From positions 1-64,000 of the forward strand of contig NZ_QKWN01000012.1 of NCBI RefSeq assembly GCF_007279655.1: a DNA stretch of 64,000 nucleotides, read 5' to 3'. Under the pieces are notes generated by a model. That model was not told the DNA's origin, did no database searches, and was given only the letters and a program-made list of their open reading frames with translations. Position 1 is the first letter of the stretch, and the number at the start of each line of letters is the position of its first letter. Origin of the DNA: Robertkochia solimangrovi. Its GTDB lineage: Bacteria > Bacteroidota > Bacteroidia > Flavobacteriales > Flavobacteriaceae. Of the stretch, positions 44,154 to 53,489 are shown piece by piece. Made by a program: the position numbers and the translations under genes.

Positions 44154-44390
44154 ATGTCAAGAGTTTGTGAACTTACTGGAAAGAAGGCGATGGTGGGAAA
44201 CAATGTTTCTCATGCAATGAATAAAACCAAGCGTAAATTTGATGCTAATCTCATCAAAAAACGTTTTTATATTCCTGAGGAAGATCGTTGGGTAACACTG
44301 AAAATTTCCACTGCTGCCCTTAAAACTATCAACAAAAAAGGAATCGCTGCAGTATTAAAAGAAGCAAAGGCACAAGGATTTATTAAATAA
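44154..44390 (+). CDS. rpmB: 50S ribosomal protein L28
   Basis: 78 residues: MSRVCELTGKKAMVGNNVSH, KTKRKFDANL, then a basic C-terminus. Typical L28 without extra zinc cysteines. First gene of the rpmB-rpmG-DUF4295 group. Confidence 0.98.
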   Translation: MSRVCELTGKKAMVGNNVSHAMNKTKRKFDANLIKKRFYIPEEDRWVTLKISTAALKTINKKGIAAVLKEAKAQGFIK

Positions 44391-44409
44391 TCCGAAATAA
44401 TATATTAAG

Positions 44410-44592
44410 ATGGCAAAGAAAGGTAATAGAATTCAGGTTATTATGGAATGTACCGAGCATAAAGAGTCTGGACAACCAGGAACTTCTCGTTACATCACGA
44501 CTAAGAATAAGAAGAATACTCCGGATAGAATGGAACTTAAGAAGTTCAACCCTATTCTGAAGAGAATGACTGTTCATAAAGAAATTAAATAA
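44410..44592 (+). CDS. rpmG: 50S ribosomal protein L33
   Basis: 60 residues: [43 protein letters not shown]. The CxxC pairs of the zinc form are absent, so this is the zinc-independent type (one Cys). It follows rpmB by 19 bases. Confidence 0.97.
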   Translation: MAKKGNRIQVIMECTEHKESGQPGTSRYITTKNKKNTPDRMELKKFNPILKRMTVHKEIK

Positions 44593-44601
44593 TAAAGAGC
44601 C

Positions 44602-44754
44602 ATGGCAAAGAAGACAGTAGCAACGTTACAGACTAGTTCTAAGAGATTGACCAAAGCTATTAAAATGGTTAAGTCTCAGAAATCGGGAGCTTATACTTTT
44701 GTAGAAGCTGTTATGGCTCCTGAAATGGTTAACGATTGGTTAAACCAGAAATAA
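44602..44754 (+). CDS. DUF4295 small protein
   Basis: 50 residues, MAKKTVATLQTSSKRLTKAI to the end WLNQK. This is the DUF4295 family, which in Bacteroidota follows rpmG. It is basic and may be ribosome-associated, though this is not proven. The gene is too short for a length-filtered ORF list. It is followed by a strong terminator. Confidence 0.9.
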   Translation: MAKKTVATLQTSSKRLTKAIKMVKSQKSGAYTFVEAVMAPEMVNDWLNQK

Positions 44755-44778
44755 GAGTTCACAAATTTTAGTATATAG

Positions 44779-44815
44779 AGCTACTTTCTCGCCGAAAGTA
44801 GCTTTTTCTTTTTTT
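44779..44815 (+). terminator. Terminator of the rpmB-rpmG-DUF4295 operon
   Basis: AGCTACTTTC / GAAAGTAGCT with loop TCGCC, followed by TTTTCTTTTTTT. Confidence 0.9.
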
Positions 44816-44926
44816 ATATTTGATATAGCGTTCGCAGATCAGAGTCAATTACGCTGATGCAACCTCCGACAGGTACTGGATTTATCCCGTTCCTTTTTCG
44901 TTTATTAAGATCTCAAGCCTGGATAT

Positions 44927-45880
44927 ATGAGCTTTTTTAAAAAAATATTTTCATCAGAGAAAAAAGAAACCCTAGATAAAGGACTTGAAAAGTCCAAAAC
45001 CAGTTTTTTCTCGAAACTTGGAAAGGCAGTTGCCGGAAAATCCAAAGTTGATGATGAGGTTTTGGATAATCTTGAAGAGATACTCGTAAGCAGTGATGTA
45101 GGCGTTGATACCACCTTGAAGATTATTGAAAGGATCGAAGAGAGGGTTTCCCGCGACAAATATCTCGGTACTGATGAGCTGAATCAAATCTTAAGGGAAG
45201 AGATCGCCAGTTTGTTGTCGGAGACTAATTCCGGTGAGGAAACCGATTTTGTGATCCCCGCAGATAAAAAGCCATATGTGCTTATGGTCGTTGGCGTAAA
45301 CGGTGTAGGGAAGACCACAACCATCGGGAAGCTTGCTTATCAGTTTAAAAAACAAGGTAAGAAAGTGGTTCTTGGCGCAGCCGATACCTTCAGAGCTGCT
45401 GCAATCGATCAATTACAAGTTTGGGCAGATCGTGTAGATGTACCGATTGTTCGTCAGAATATGGGGAGTGACCCCGCTTCTGTTGCTTTCGATACCCTTA
45501 AATCTGCAGTATCTCAGGATGCAGATGTGGTGATTATAGATACTGCCGGAAGACTTCATAATAAGGTGAATCTGATGAATGAGCTAACCAAGGTGAAACG
45601 GGTGATGCAAAAAGTAGTGGGTGATGCTCCGCATGATGTTCTGCTCGTTCTGGATGGGTCTACCGGCCAAAATGCATTTGAACAAGCGAAACAATTTACT
45701 AAGGCTACTGAAGTAACTTCGCTTGCTGTTACCAAACTCGATGGTACTGCCAAAGGAGGTGTCGTGATCGGTATTTCTGATCAGTTCAAGATTCCGGTGA
45801 AATATATCGGGGTAGGTGAAGGGATTGAAGATCTTCAGGTATTCAACAAATATGAATTTGTAGACTCTTTCTTCAAATAG
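44927..45880 (+). CDS. ftsY: Signal recognition particle receptor FtsY
   Basis: 317 residues, lacking the long acidic A domain of enterobacteria, as is common in this phylum. N domain (1-100); G domain with G1 GVNGVGKTT (123-131), ADTFRAAA, DTAGRLH and TKLDGTAKGG. It binds the SRP-ribosome complex at the inner membrane and with Ffh hydrolyses GTP. It is separated from DUF4295 by a terminator and about 170 bases. Confidence 0.97.
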   Translation: MSFFKKIFSSEKKETLDKGLEKSKTSFFSKLGKAVAGKSKVDDEVLDNLEEILVSSDVGVDTTLKIIERIEERVSRDKYLGTDELNQILREEIASLLSETNSGEETDFVIPADKKPYVLMVVGVNGVGKTTTIGKLAYQFKKQGKKVVLGAADTFRAAAIDQLQVWADRVDVPIVRQNMGSDPASVAFDTLKSAVSQDADVVIIDTAGRLHNKVNLMNELTKVKRVMQKVVGDAPHDVLLVLDGSTGQNAFEQAKQFTKATEVTSLAVTKLDGTAKGGVVIGISDQFKIPVKYIGVGEGIEDLQVFNKYEFVDSFFK

Positions 45881-45892
45881 GCCTTATCGTAT

Positions 45893-46591
45893 TTAATCTT
45901 CCGGATTTTCATGTCTTCCTATTGGAATATTAGCATAAATAGCCCATTGGTTATGATGCTGTTTGTTTTCGATATTTTTCATTACATCTGTAAAGCCTCC
46001 ATAATAGCGGAATCCAATCGAAGTGGTTTTTGCTTTGCCAATATAGTACCCGATACCTGCAAGCCAACCCAGGTCAAAATTTGTAGTTTCATCTTTAATA
46101 TCTCGGATGTACCTTAATTCTTCATCATTGATATCAGCGTTGAAGATATCTTTTGCTTTAAACCTAAGTGAAATCTGAGGTCCGATCTCTGCGTAGATAC
46201 CGGGTTTTGTGACATACTGAATAGATATCGGAAGACTTAAATAATTGATTTCCCTGTCTATATTTCCATACATGAATTGGGTGTCGAGCAAGGAATCTCC
46301 GGTAGGATAGACTGGAAGGTCAGAGGCCCCCCGTTGGTATTTGGCGAGCATTTCCAAATTACCCCTCCAATGTTCATCGATCATGTAGTTGAAGAATAAT
46401 CCAAGATTGAAGGAGGTGAGGGATGATGAACTTTCAGTATTACTCATAGTATTCCAGGATTGGTCGAGATGAATACCGAAGGAGAGCTCCTTTGAGTTCA
46501 GTTTGTCGCCAAAGATCAAACTCATAAGAATCTGGCTTCTCATAGTGATGAAGTTAAACAGGGCAAGCAGGATTAGAATTCGTGTTTTCAT
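45893..46591 (-). CDS. Outer-membrane beta-barrel protein (porin-like)
   Basis: 232 residues with signal peptide ending near RSQILM (MKTRILILLALFNFITMRSQ). Alternating beta pattern with GLFFNYMID, SIQYVTKPGIYAEIGPQISL and GWLAGIGYYIG, as in PorT/OmpW-like small barrels. The gene lies 5 bases downstream of the 47643-46597 gene, in the same operon. Function unknown. Confidence 0.72.
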   Translation of the reverse strand: MKTRILILLALFNFITMRSQILMSLIFGDKLNSKELSFGIHLDQSWNTMSNTESSSSLTSFNLGLFFNYMIDEHWRGNLEMLAKYQRGASDLPVYPTGDSLLDTQFMYGNIDREINYLSLPISIQYVTKPGIYAEIGPQISLRFKAKDIFNADINDEELRYIRDIKDETTNFDLGWLAGIGYYIGKAKTTSIGFRYYGGFTDVMKNIENKQHHNQWAIYANIPIGRHENPED

Positions 46592-46596
46592 TTTTA

Positions 46597-47643
46597 TCAG
46601 TATCTCTTTTTAAATCCCATAAAACGATAATTCAGGTTTAGTAGGAATTGGCTTCTTTTGCCGAAAACACCTAGTTCTGTTCTCAGTATCCAACGCTTGT
46701 TAAATTGGTACTGGGCACCAAAGATCAGGTTAAAAGGTGCGGCTACTTCCTTATCAAGAAGGTACTCTATTATTATATTGCCGGGGTCACTTCCTTCTAC
46801 GAGACGCTCGATCCCATCAATGATTTGATTTGCAATTATTCGCTGGCCCGGAGGGAGATCCTCTGCCCAGTTTCTTAAAACCGATATCGTCTCCCCTGAG
46901 CCTGCGTTCGGAAAAACATCGGTCAGCGGAATGCTGCCTCTGGTGTTATTTTGTATGCTTTGGTAAAAGACACCTCCCCAAATGGCCAGGCTTCTTTGTG
47001 GGTTGTACGGGGAGGCCAGCGTATGACCAACCCTCAAGCTTGCATTGTAAGCTGGAATAGGCTCTACGACAACTTCCACATCTGCCCAATTGTAATTGTT
47101 GTCCAGGGCTATCCAAACCGGTCCAATAGCTCCGGTAAGTGTTAAACCTATGCCGTAAGAATCTGCTCCAAAATGTTGCTTCGTATTCAGGCTCACCGGA
47201 CTGCTTAGACTTACTTCGGTTTTGGTAGTACCCCCTCCCAGAATGGCATAGATGTTCAGAAATGGAAGAATCCATATATCTGGTCTTACGGTATAGGCAT
47301 TGGTCGTGGCAATCGTCGGATTGAAACTGATGTAATTGCTGAAATCGGCAAGCGCTCCCCCATTTATGCCGAGCATGGTTCGAGTGATATTAATGTCTTG
47401 TCGCTGGGTAAAATAAACCGCGCTTATCCCTAAAGGAAAAGGGATGTCGTATCCCTTCTTGTAGGCCTTCTTACCCAGAATGGGTAAGGCATACCGGTAC
47501 TCCATCTGTTTTAAACTGTCGCCATATTTTTTGTAAACCGGGTTGTCGAACTTTAGTGCTCCCTGGGCATGCGTTTTTGAGTGGGGAATAAAAATTACGA
47601 TCACCAATAATAAAAAAAGTACTATGTTTATTCGATTTCGCAT
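46597..47643 (-). CDS. Outer-membrane protein of unknown function
   Basis: 348 residues, signal peptide ending near THAQ (about 27). Predicted barrel or autotransport-like beta structure with GINGGALADFSNYISF, LNIYAILGGGTTKTEVSL and terminal strands FGKRSQFLLNLNYRFMGF. No recognised domain. It resembles Bacteroidota outer-membrane proteins of 300-400 residues that often pair with smaller barrels, as here. Confidence 0.7.
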   Translation of the reverse strand: MRNRINIVLFLLLVIVIFIPHSKTHAQGALKFDNPVYKKYGDSLKQMEYRYALPILGKKAYKKGYDIPFPLGISAVYFTQRQDINITRTMLGINGGALADFSNYISFNPTIATTNAYTVRPDIWILPFLNIYAILGGGTTKTEVSLSSPVSLNTKQHFGADSYGIGLTLTGAIGPVWIALDNNYNWADVEVVVEPIPAYNASLRVGHTLASPYNPQRSLAIWGGVFYQSIQNNTRGSIPLTDVFPNAGSGETISVLRNWAEDLPPGQRIIANQIIDGIERLVEGSDPGNIIIEYLLDKEVAAPFNLIFGAQYQFNKRWILRTELGVFGKRSQFLLNLNYRFMGFKKRY

Positions 47644-47944
47644 AATTTCCCATTGATCCCTGTAATTCGAATATGTTTTGTAAATATATCAAAATCAGGC
47701 AATTAAATGTGTGTATTGTTAAGAAGTCTGTAATTGGTTACTACATTCTGTGCAAATACAGAGAGTGGGTGATAAGTGGAAAGTAATGTGTTGTAAGTGG
47801 TGAGTGTCCCGTGAATATTTTGAATAATACTCAGATTTAATTCAATCATTCATACTTAACATCTGATCCATAATTCTTCGGGTCCATTGAAATTAAAAAT
47901 CCTTTTTCGAAAGCAATGATTATATTTATTCAAAATTCCAACCG
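47644..47944. other. 300-base intergenic region with heptamer-phased stretch
   Basis: Divergent region between the outer-membrane pair (-) and the amidase (+). About 47769-47117+700 carries seven heptamers that all start with GT (GTGATAA, GTGGAAA, GTAATGT, GTTGTAA, GTGGTGA, GTGTCCC, GTGAATA; 47769-47817). No clear exact TAnnTTTG box was found. Confidence 0.55.
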
Positions 47945-49588
47945 ATGAAAAGATTTTTACTTGTCCTGGGAGTACTCACTACAATTGCTGCCTGTAAGGA
48001 GAAAAAAGAAGTTCCTGTTATTGTTTATGATGAAACCGCAGAGATCTTGAAACAACAGGATCATGAAAATCCCAGAATGCGATATAAACTTCTCAGTTCT
48101 AAATTGGATAGCGAACCTATCTTTGACGAACTGGAGAGCGAACTTGATGATTTTTCTATAACTGATTATGATCGAGTCTATCCAATGGTATTCGAGAAAA
48201 CCATCCCTGAGATTCAGACGGCAATTGAAACAGGAAAGCTTACTTATAAAGAGCTCACATTGTTTTATCTCTATCGAATTCACGAATATGAATTGGACCC
48301 TTCAACTTCCTTACATGCTATTATCAAATTGAATGGGAATGTAGTTAAGGAAGCTGAGGAAAGGGATGAACAAAGACTTAAAAACCCGAATCATCATCCG
48401 ATCTTTGGAATGCCGGTGCTTTTAAAGGATAATATTGGGACCGATGGCATGATGACAACGGCAGGTGCAGGAGTTCTGAGGCATAATAATGCCGGAGATG
48501 CTTTTATTACGGAGCGATTGAAAGAAAATGGCGCACTGATATTAGGTAAGTTGAATCTTAGTGAATGGGCATACTATTTCTGTGATGGCTGTCCTGTGGG
48601 GTATTCGGCAGTTGGCGGGCAGACACTCAATCCTTATGGGAGGAAAATATTTGAATCCGGAGGATCCAGCTCCGGGAGTGGTGTGGCTACTGCTGCTAAT
48701 TATGCAGTTGCGACTGTAGGTTCTGAGACTTCAGGTTCCATTCTGATGCCTTCCAGTATCAATTCGATCGTGGGTTTAAAACCTACTATCGGACTGCTTA
48801 GCAGAACAGGTATCGTACCGATCTCTAGCACCCTGGATACTCCGGGGCCAATGACACGAAACGTTACCGACAATGCTATTTTGCTGGATGCTATGAAAGG
48901 TGAAGATCTTAACGATGCAGCTTCGGTTGCTACGAGTGTAGATTTTCTGAACGTGCTGAATTCGGCAGATATCAGTGAGAAAAAATTTGGATACTTTAAT
49001 AACCTGTATGAATCTGATTCGGTTTATGCAGCTACCATCGATGAATTGAAGGAGGCGGGAGTACGTGTGTCCGGGTTTGACGTTCCTTCCAATGTGAGCC
49101 TGAAAGGATTCTTAACGCTTCTGAATATGGACATGAAATATGATCTTCCTGAATACCTGGAAACTGAGGCAGGAAAGGATGTAACGGTTAGATCGGTAGC
49201 AGATATTATCGCGTATAACAATCAGGATTCACTGAATCTGGCACCTTATGGCCAGGGAAGATTTGATGCAATCATTGCCGATACCACAAAACTGGTGGAA
49301 CTCGAAGTTATCAAACGCCAACTCAAAGAGAATGGAAAGCGATTCTTTGATGTAGAACTGGACTCTCTTGGGTTCGATGCCGTATTATCGATGAATAATT
49401 ATCATGCAGCTCAAGCTGCGGTGGCTCAGTATCCGGCGATCACGCTGCCTATGGGGTACGACGTTAACGGTCAGCCGCATGGACTGACTCTAATTGCTAA
49501 ACCATTTGAAGAAGCATCCTTGTTACAGTATGCTTATGTGGTTGAACAATTATTACAAGCGAGAAAACCTCCTGTGGATTATAAATAA
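47945..49588 (+). CDS. Amidase-signature family lipoprotein
   Basis: 547 residues, lipobox TIAAC (Cys17). The catalytic triad of the family is visible: Lys161 in PVLLKDNIG, the Ser-rich GGSSSGSG block (239-246), and nucleophile Ser265 in GSETSGSI. Known members hydrolyse amides; this one is probably anchored facing the periplasm. An N-terminal helical extension (about 30-100) precedes the core. The following gene starts 5 bases later. Confidence 0.92.
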   Translation: MKRFLLVLGVLTTIAACKEKKEVPVIVYDETAEILKQQDHENPRMRYKLLSSKLDSEPIFDELESELDDFSITDYDRVYPMVFEKTIPEIQTAIETGKLTYKELTLFYLYRIHEYELDPSTSLHAIIKLNGNVVKEAEERDEQRLKNPNHHPIFGMPVLLKDNIGTDGMMTTAGAGVLRHNNAGDAFITERLKENGALILGKLNLSEWAYYFCDGCPVGYSAVGGQTLNPYGRKIFESGGSSSGSGVATAANYAVATVGSETSGSILMPSSINSIVGLKPTIGLLSRTGIVPISSTLDTPGPMTRNVTDNAILLDAMKGEDLNDAASVATSVDFLNVLNSADISEKKFGYFNNLYESDSVYAATIDELKEAGVRVSGFDVPSNVSLKGFLTLLNMDMKYDLPEYLETEAGKDVTVRSVADIIAYNNQDSLNLAPYGQGRFDAIIADTTKLVELEVIKRQLKENGKRFFDVELDSLGFDAVLSMNNYHAAQAAVAQYPAITLPMGYDVNGQPHGLTLIAKPFEEASLLQYAYVVEQLLQARKPPVDYK

Positions 49589-49593
49589 CTGAA

Positions 49594-49863
49594 ATGAATA
49601 ATCTGGTCATCATATCGAGAATCATAGCCTATTACTGTATGTTTTATACGGCGGTGAAGTTGTATGCGGTCGTATTTGCCAATGCTGCTGTATGGCCAAA
49701 TCTGATCCTGTCGCTGCCTTTAATCCTCTTTGCAGTTATCGGGTTTATTCAGATGAAGCGTAGCAGGTATAGTTGGTCTTATGTGATCGCCGGAGTGATC
49801 GGGATTACTTTATTAAGGTATTTCGAATCTGATCTGATGGAATTACTTGCACAATATTTTTAA
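49594..49863 (+). CDS. Small membrane protein, unknown
   Basis: 89 residues with three hydrophobic helices (about 5-25, 32-51, 62-77), few charges and a short C-terminus. No domain recognised. It is coupled to the amidase gene by a 5-base gap. Confidence 0.7.
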   Translation: MNNLVIISRIIAYYCMFYTAVKLYAVVFANAAVWPNLILSLPLILFAVIGFIQMKRSRYSWSYVIAGVIGITLLRYFESDLMELLAQYF

Positions 49864-49992
49864 TCGATGTATAAGTTCATCGTTTTCCTCATAAAATTAT
49901 GTTAAAACATTGAATATAAGCCCTCAAGAGTGTTTTTCTCCGAGTGTTGTTTAGTAATTTGGTTGCATTAAATAATTCAATGCAATTCAAAT

Positions 49993-52900
49993 ATGACTAA
50001 TTTACGATGTATGCTGGTGCTGTGCTTTTCCGTATGGATGGCCACAGCCCAGGAAAATGCAAAATGGTTGCGCTATCCTTCTGTGTCTCCGGATGGATCG
50101 ACCATAGTTTTCGGGTATATGGGAAACCTGTACCGGGTAGCTTCTCAGGGGGGGAATGCTACTGCGATTACCAGTGGGGATGCTTATGATTCACGACCGG
50201 TTTGGAGTCATGATGGAAAGACTCTTGCTTTTGCGAGTGACCGATACGGTAATTTCGATGTTTACTCGATGCCGGCTACCGGTGGTATGCCGATCAGGCT
50301 CACATTTAACAGTGTTGCCGATTACCCTTATGATTTTACTGCAGATAATAAGCATGTGCTTTTCGGAAGTTCACGATATGCGCCTGCAGAAAGTGTTCGT
50401 TTTCCTTCGTCTTTATTCCGAAATCTATATACGGTTCCCGTTGAAGGTGGACGTCCAATACTTCTGACTGCGGCTGGAGCAGATCTTGCCAGGTATGATT
50501 CGAAAGGTGATCGTATCGTCTTTCAGGATCGTAAGGGATATGAAGATGAGTTCAGAAAGCATCATACCTCGGCAGTCACACGTGATATATGGATCTATGA
50601 TATCAAAGGCGATTCCTATCGTCAGGTAAGTACCTTCGCAGGAGAGAACCGTGAACCGGTATTCAATCATGCAGGAACAGCGGTTTATTATCTCAATGAA
50701 AAGGATGGAACCCAAAACCTGTATAAACTCGACTTGTCATCAGGCAGTGAATCTCAACTGACCACATTTTCGGATTTCCCAGTTAGAAATCTAAGTGTTT
50801 CTGATGGTGATAAACTGGTCTTTACCTGGAAAGGAGAGATCTATTCACTCACGGAAGGGAGCCAGCCGGTAAAATTAGATATCCAGGTTTTTGATGATGC
50901 CGCTTTTCAGGTATTGAAAAATCGAGATATCAATAGTGTTACCGAATTTGAACTGAGTCCGAATGGAAAGGAGATAGCATTCGTGAACAGGGGTGAGGTA
51001 TTCGTAACCGGTGTTGAAGATGCCAGAACAAAAAGGCTAACCAATACTCCGGAACAGGAAAGAATGATTTCTTGGGCACCTGATGGAAAAACCTTACTGT
51101 TCTCCACAGAGCGAGGAAATAGCTGGGATGTTTATAAAGCTACACTGGAACGTCCGGATGAAAAGTATTTCTACGCCTCCACTTTAGTGAAAACCGAACC
51201 TGTTCTGGATTCTCCGGCTGAGGAATTTCAGGCTGCTTATTCTCCTGATGGTAAAAAGATCGCATATGTTGAGGAACGAAATATTTTGAAAGTGATGGAT
51301 GTGGCTTCAGGTAACAAGGTTACATTATTGCCGGAAGGACATAATCATTCCTATAGCGACGGAGATTGGGGCTATCGCTGGAGCCCTGACAGCAAATGGC
51401 TGATTCTCGATGATCAGAAAGGTTATTTCTTTATCAATAACGTAGCTTTAATCAGTGCCGATGGCAAAGGAGAGATCCGCTATCCGGTCAACAGTGGATT
51501 TGGAGAAGGAAATGCTCAGTGGGGTATGGAAGGTAAGATGATGACCTATGAAACCTCTCGTAACGGCCGTAAGTCTCTGGCGATTCAGGGTAGTACCGAA
51601 ACAGATATCTATGCGGTATTCTTCGATAAAGAAGCCTATGATAAATACATCCTTAGTGAAGAGGATTTCAAATTGATGGAAGAACTCGAAAAGGATAAGG
51701 AGAACGATAAAAAAGAAGCGGAAAAAGATTCGGGTAAAAATAAAGGGAAGGACAAAGATAAGAAGGAGGAAGATGTGAAACCTTTACAGATCGACCTTGA
51801 AAATATCGATTACCGCAAAGTGAAACTTACGATCAACAGTTCCAGTATCAGTGGTTACGTACTTAGTAAGGATGGTAGTAAACTGTATTACCTGACCTCA
51901 TTTGAAAAAGGTTACGATCTCTGGGAAACAGAGCCGAGAACCAAGAAGACCAAGATCCTTGCAAAACTTGGAGGATCTCCAAGCGGTATAGAGATCAGTA
52001 AGGATGGGAAGTATCTGTTGCTTTCCAATCGTGGCAGATTGGTTAAGGTAGATGTGAATAGTGGTAAAATGGAGAGTATCGGTATCAACGGAGATATGGT
52101 GGTGGATGCTGCATCTGAGCGTGCATACATGCTGGATCATGCATGGCGACAAGTAGCCAAGAAATTCTATGATCCTACGATTCATGGAATCGATTGGGAT
52201 ATGTATCATGCAGAGTATTCGAAATTCTTGCCGTATATCAATAACAACTATGATTTTCAGGAATTATTAAGTGAGTTTCTCGGCGAGCTGAATGCCTCTC
52301 ATACCGGAGGAAGATATTATGCTTCCTCAGAAGGTGGTGATAGCTCGGCATCCTTAGGACTCCTTTTCGATGAAAAATATAAAGGAGCAGGAATTAAGGT
52401 GACCGAAGTACTTGCCGGTGGTCCGCTGGATACTGCTGAGGAGAAGGTTAAGGCCGGAGACCTTATCGTGAATATCGATGGTAAGGATATCGAAGCAGGG
52501 GATAACTGGAACAAGTATCTGAATAATATCACTGGTAAGAATGTTTACCTGAAGATCAGGAGAGGAAAGGATTATATCGAGACCGTAGTGAAGCCGGAAC
52601 CTTATGGCAGTGCCAATGAGCTGTTATATCGTCGATGGGTAAAGATTATGGAAGATAAAGTGGATGCACTTAGTGGAGGAAAACTGGGTTATGTACATGT
52701 TCGTGGTATGAACGATGGAAGCTTCAGAGAAGTTTACGATAAAGCCATGGGTAGAAACAGAGGTAAAGAAGCTCTGGTGGTTGATACAAGATTCAATGGT
52801 GGAGGTTGGCTTCACGATGATTTGAATACATTCCTGACCGGAAAAGAGTATCTCAAGTTCGCTCCGCAAGGCAATGTGCTTAAAGGAGGAGAATCAATGG

Positions 52901-53226
52901 CAAGATGGACGAAGCCCAGTATCGTGATCATGAGTGAAAGTAACTATAGTGATGCGCATATCTTCCCGTATATCTACAAACAGAACGGCATCGGGAAGCT
53001 CGTAGGTACTCCGGTTGCAGGAACCGGAACTGCGGTTTGGTGGGAACGCCAGATCGATCCGTCTATAATTTTTGGAATTCCAATGGTGGCTACCATCGGT
53101 AAGGAAGGAAGGCCGACGGAGAATCTTGACCTTGTACCGGATATTCTGGTACCACTTGATTTCAGTTCCTTCTTAAAAGGAGAAGATCCACAGCTTAAGG
53201 CAGCTGTAGAGGAATTGATGAAGTGA
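49993..53226 (+). CDS. Tricorn-like exported S41 protease
   Basis: 1077 residues. After the signal peptide (LVLCFSVWMATAQ) comes a long WD40/TolB-like beta-propeller region with repeats of the form SPDGxxIxF. A charged insert at about 560-595 is rich in Lys, Glu and Asp. A PDZ domain (about 775-870, GAGIKVTEVLAGGPLD) and an S41 catalytic domain follow, with VVDTRFNGGGW and nucleophile region SESNYSDAH. This is the tricorn/C-terminal-processing-peptidase architecture, expected to degrade oligopeptides. It is exported rather than cytosolic. Confidence 0.93.
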   Translation: MTNLRCMLVLCFSVWMATAQENAKWLRYPSVSPDGSTIVFGYMGNLYRVASQGGNATAITSGDAYDSRPVWSHDGKTLAFASDRYGNFDVYSMPATGGMPIRLTFNSVADYPYDFTADNKHVLFGSSRYAPAESVRFPSSLFRNLYTVPVEGGRPILLTAAGADLARYDSKGDRIVFQDRKGYEDEFRKHHTSAVTRDIWIYDIKGDSYRQVSTFAGENREPVFNHAGTAVYYLNEKDGTQNLYKLDLSSGSESQLTTFSDFPVRNLSVSDGDKLVFTWKGEIYSLTEGSQPVKLDIQVFDDAAFQVLKNRDINSVTEFELSPNGKEIAFVNRGEVFVTGVEDARTKRLTNTPEQERMISWAPDGKTLLFSTERGNSWDVYKATLERPDEKYFYASTLVKTEPVLDSPAEEFQAAYSPDGKKIAYVEERNILKVMDVASGNKVTLLPEGHNHSYSDGDWGYRWSPDSKWLILDDQKGYFFINNVALISADGKGEIRYPVNSGFGEGNAQWGMEGKMMTYETSRNGRKSLAIQGSTETDIYAVFFDKEAYDKYILSEEDFKLMEELEKDKENDKKEAEKDSGKNKGKDKDKKEEDVKPLQIDLENIDYRKVKLTINSSSISGYVLSKDGSKLYYLTSFEKGYDLWETEPRTKKTKILAKLGGSPSGIEISKDGKYLLLSNRGRLVKVDVNSGKMESIGINGDMVVDAASERAYMLDHAWRQVAKKFYDPTIHGIDWDMYHAEYSKFLPYINNNYDFQELLSEFLGELNASHTGGRYYASSEGGDSSASLGLLFDEKYKGAGIKVTEVLAGGPLDTAEEKVKAGDLIVNIDGKDIEAGDNWNKYLNNITGKNVYLKIRRGKDYIETVVKPEPYGSANELLYRRWVKIMEDKVDALSGGKLGYVHVRGMNDGSFREVYDKAMGRNRGKEALVVDTRFNGGGWLHDDLNTFLTGKEYLKFAPQGNVLKGGESMARWTKPSIVIMSESNYSDAHIFPYIYKQNGIGKLVGTPVAGTGTAVWWERQIDPSIIFGIPMVATIGKEGRPTENLDLVPDILVPLDFSSFLKGEDPQLKAAVEELMK

Positions 53227-53249
53227 TCAAAATAGGGTAAAGCATAAAC

Positions 53250-53283
53250 GAGCCCCTCCAACACTGATGTGTTGGAGGGGCTC
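53250..53283 (+). terminator. Terminator of the S41 protease gene
   Basis: Perfect 15-bp stem GAGCCCCTCCAACAC / GTGTTGGAGGGGCTC with loop TGAT, followed by ATTTGTTTT. Among the strongest hairpins in the window. Confidence 0.9.
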
Positions 53284-53298
53284 ATTTGTTTTACTGGA

Positions 53299-53390
53299 GG
53301 TAAAAATCTTTTCGTCTGCTTGCGTACTGCGAAATGACAATCCCGCTCCCGAACTCTCGGAACAACTGTGAAGAAGGGGAGTGTCGTCGC
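53299..53390 (+). repeat. Dispersed intergenic repeat, copy R1
   Basis: 92 bases starting GGTAAAAATCTTTTCGTCTG and ending GTGTCGTCGC. They align without gaps to the reverse complement of 54896-54987 (roughly three quarters identical by hand). R1 extends further with an ATTTGTGGC/GCCACAAAT hairpin (about 53393-53414) and CTTCGCTGGCTCAGATTTTG (53441 on), which echoes the R2/R3 end TCGCAGGCTCAGTTTG. Confidence 0.75.
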
Positions 53391-53489
53391 TATTTGTGGC
53401 CTTTAGCCACAAATGCCAGAGTGACTTATATTGGAAGTGGCTTCGCTGGCTCAGATTTTGGAGCTGTCACAGCAAAACTATTTTTATGA

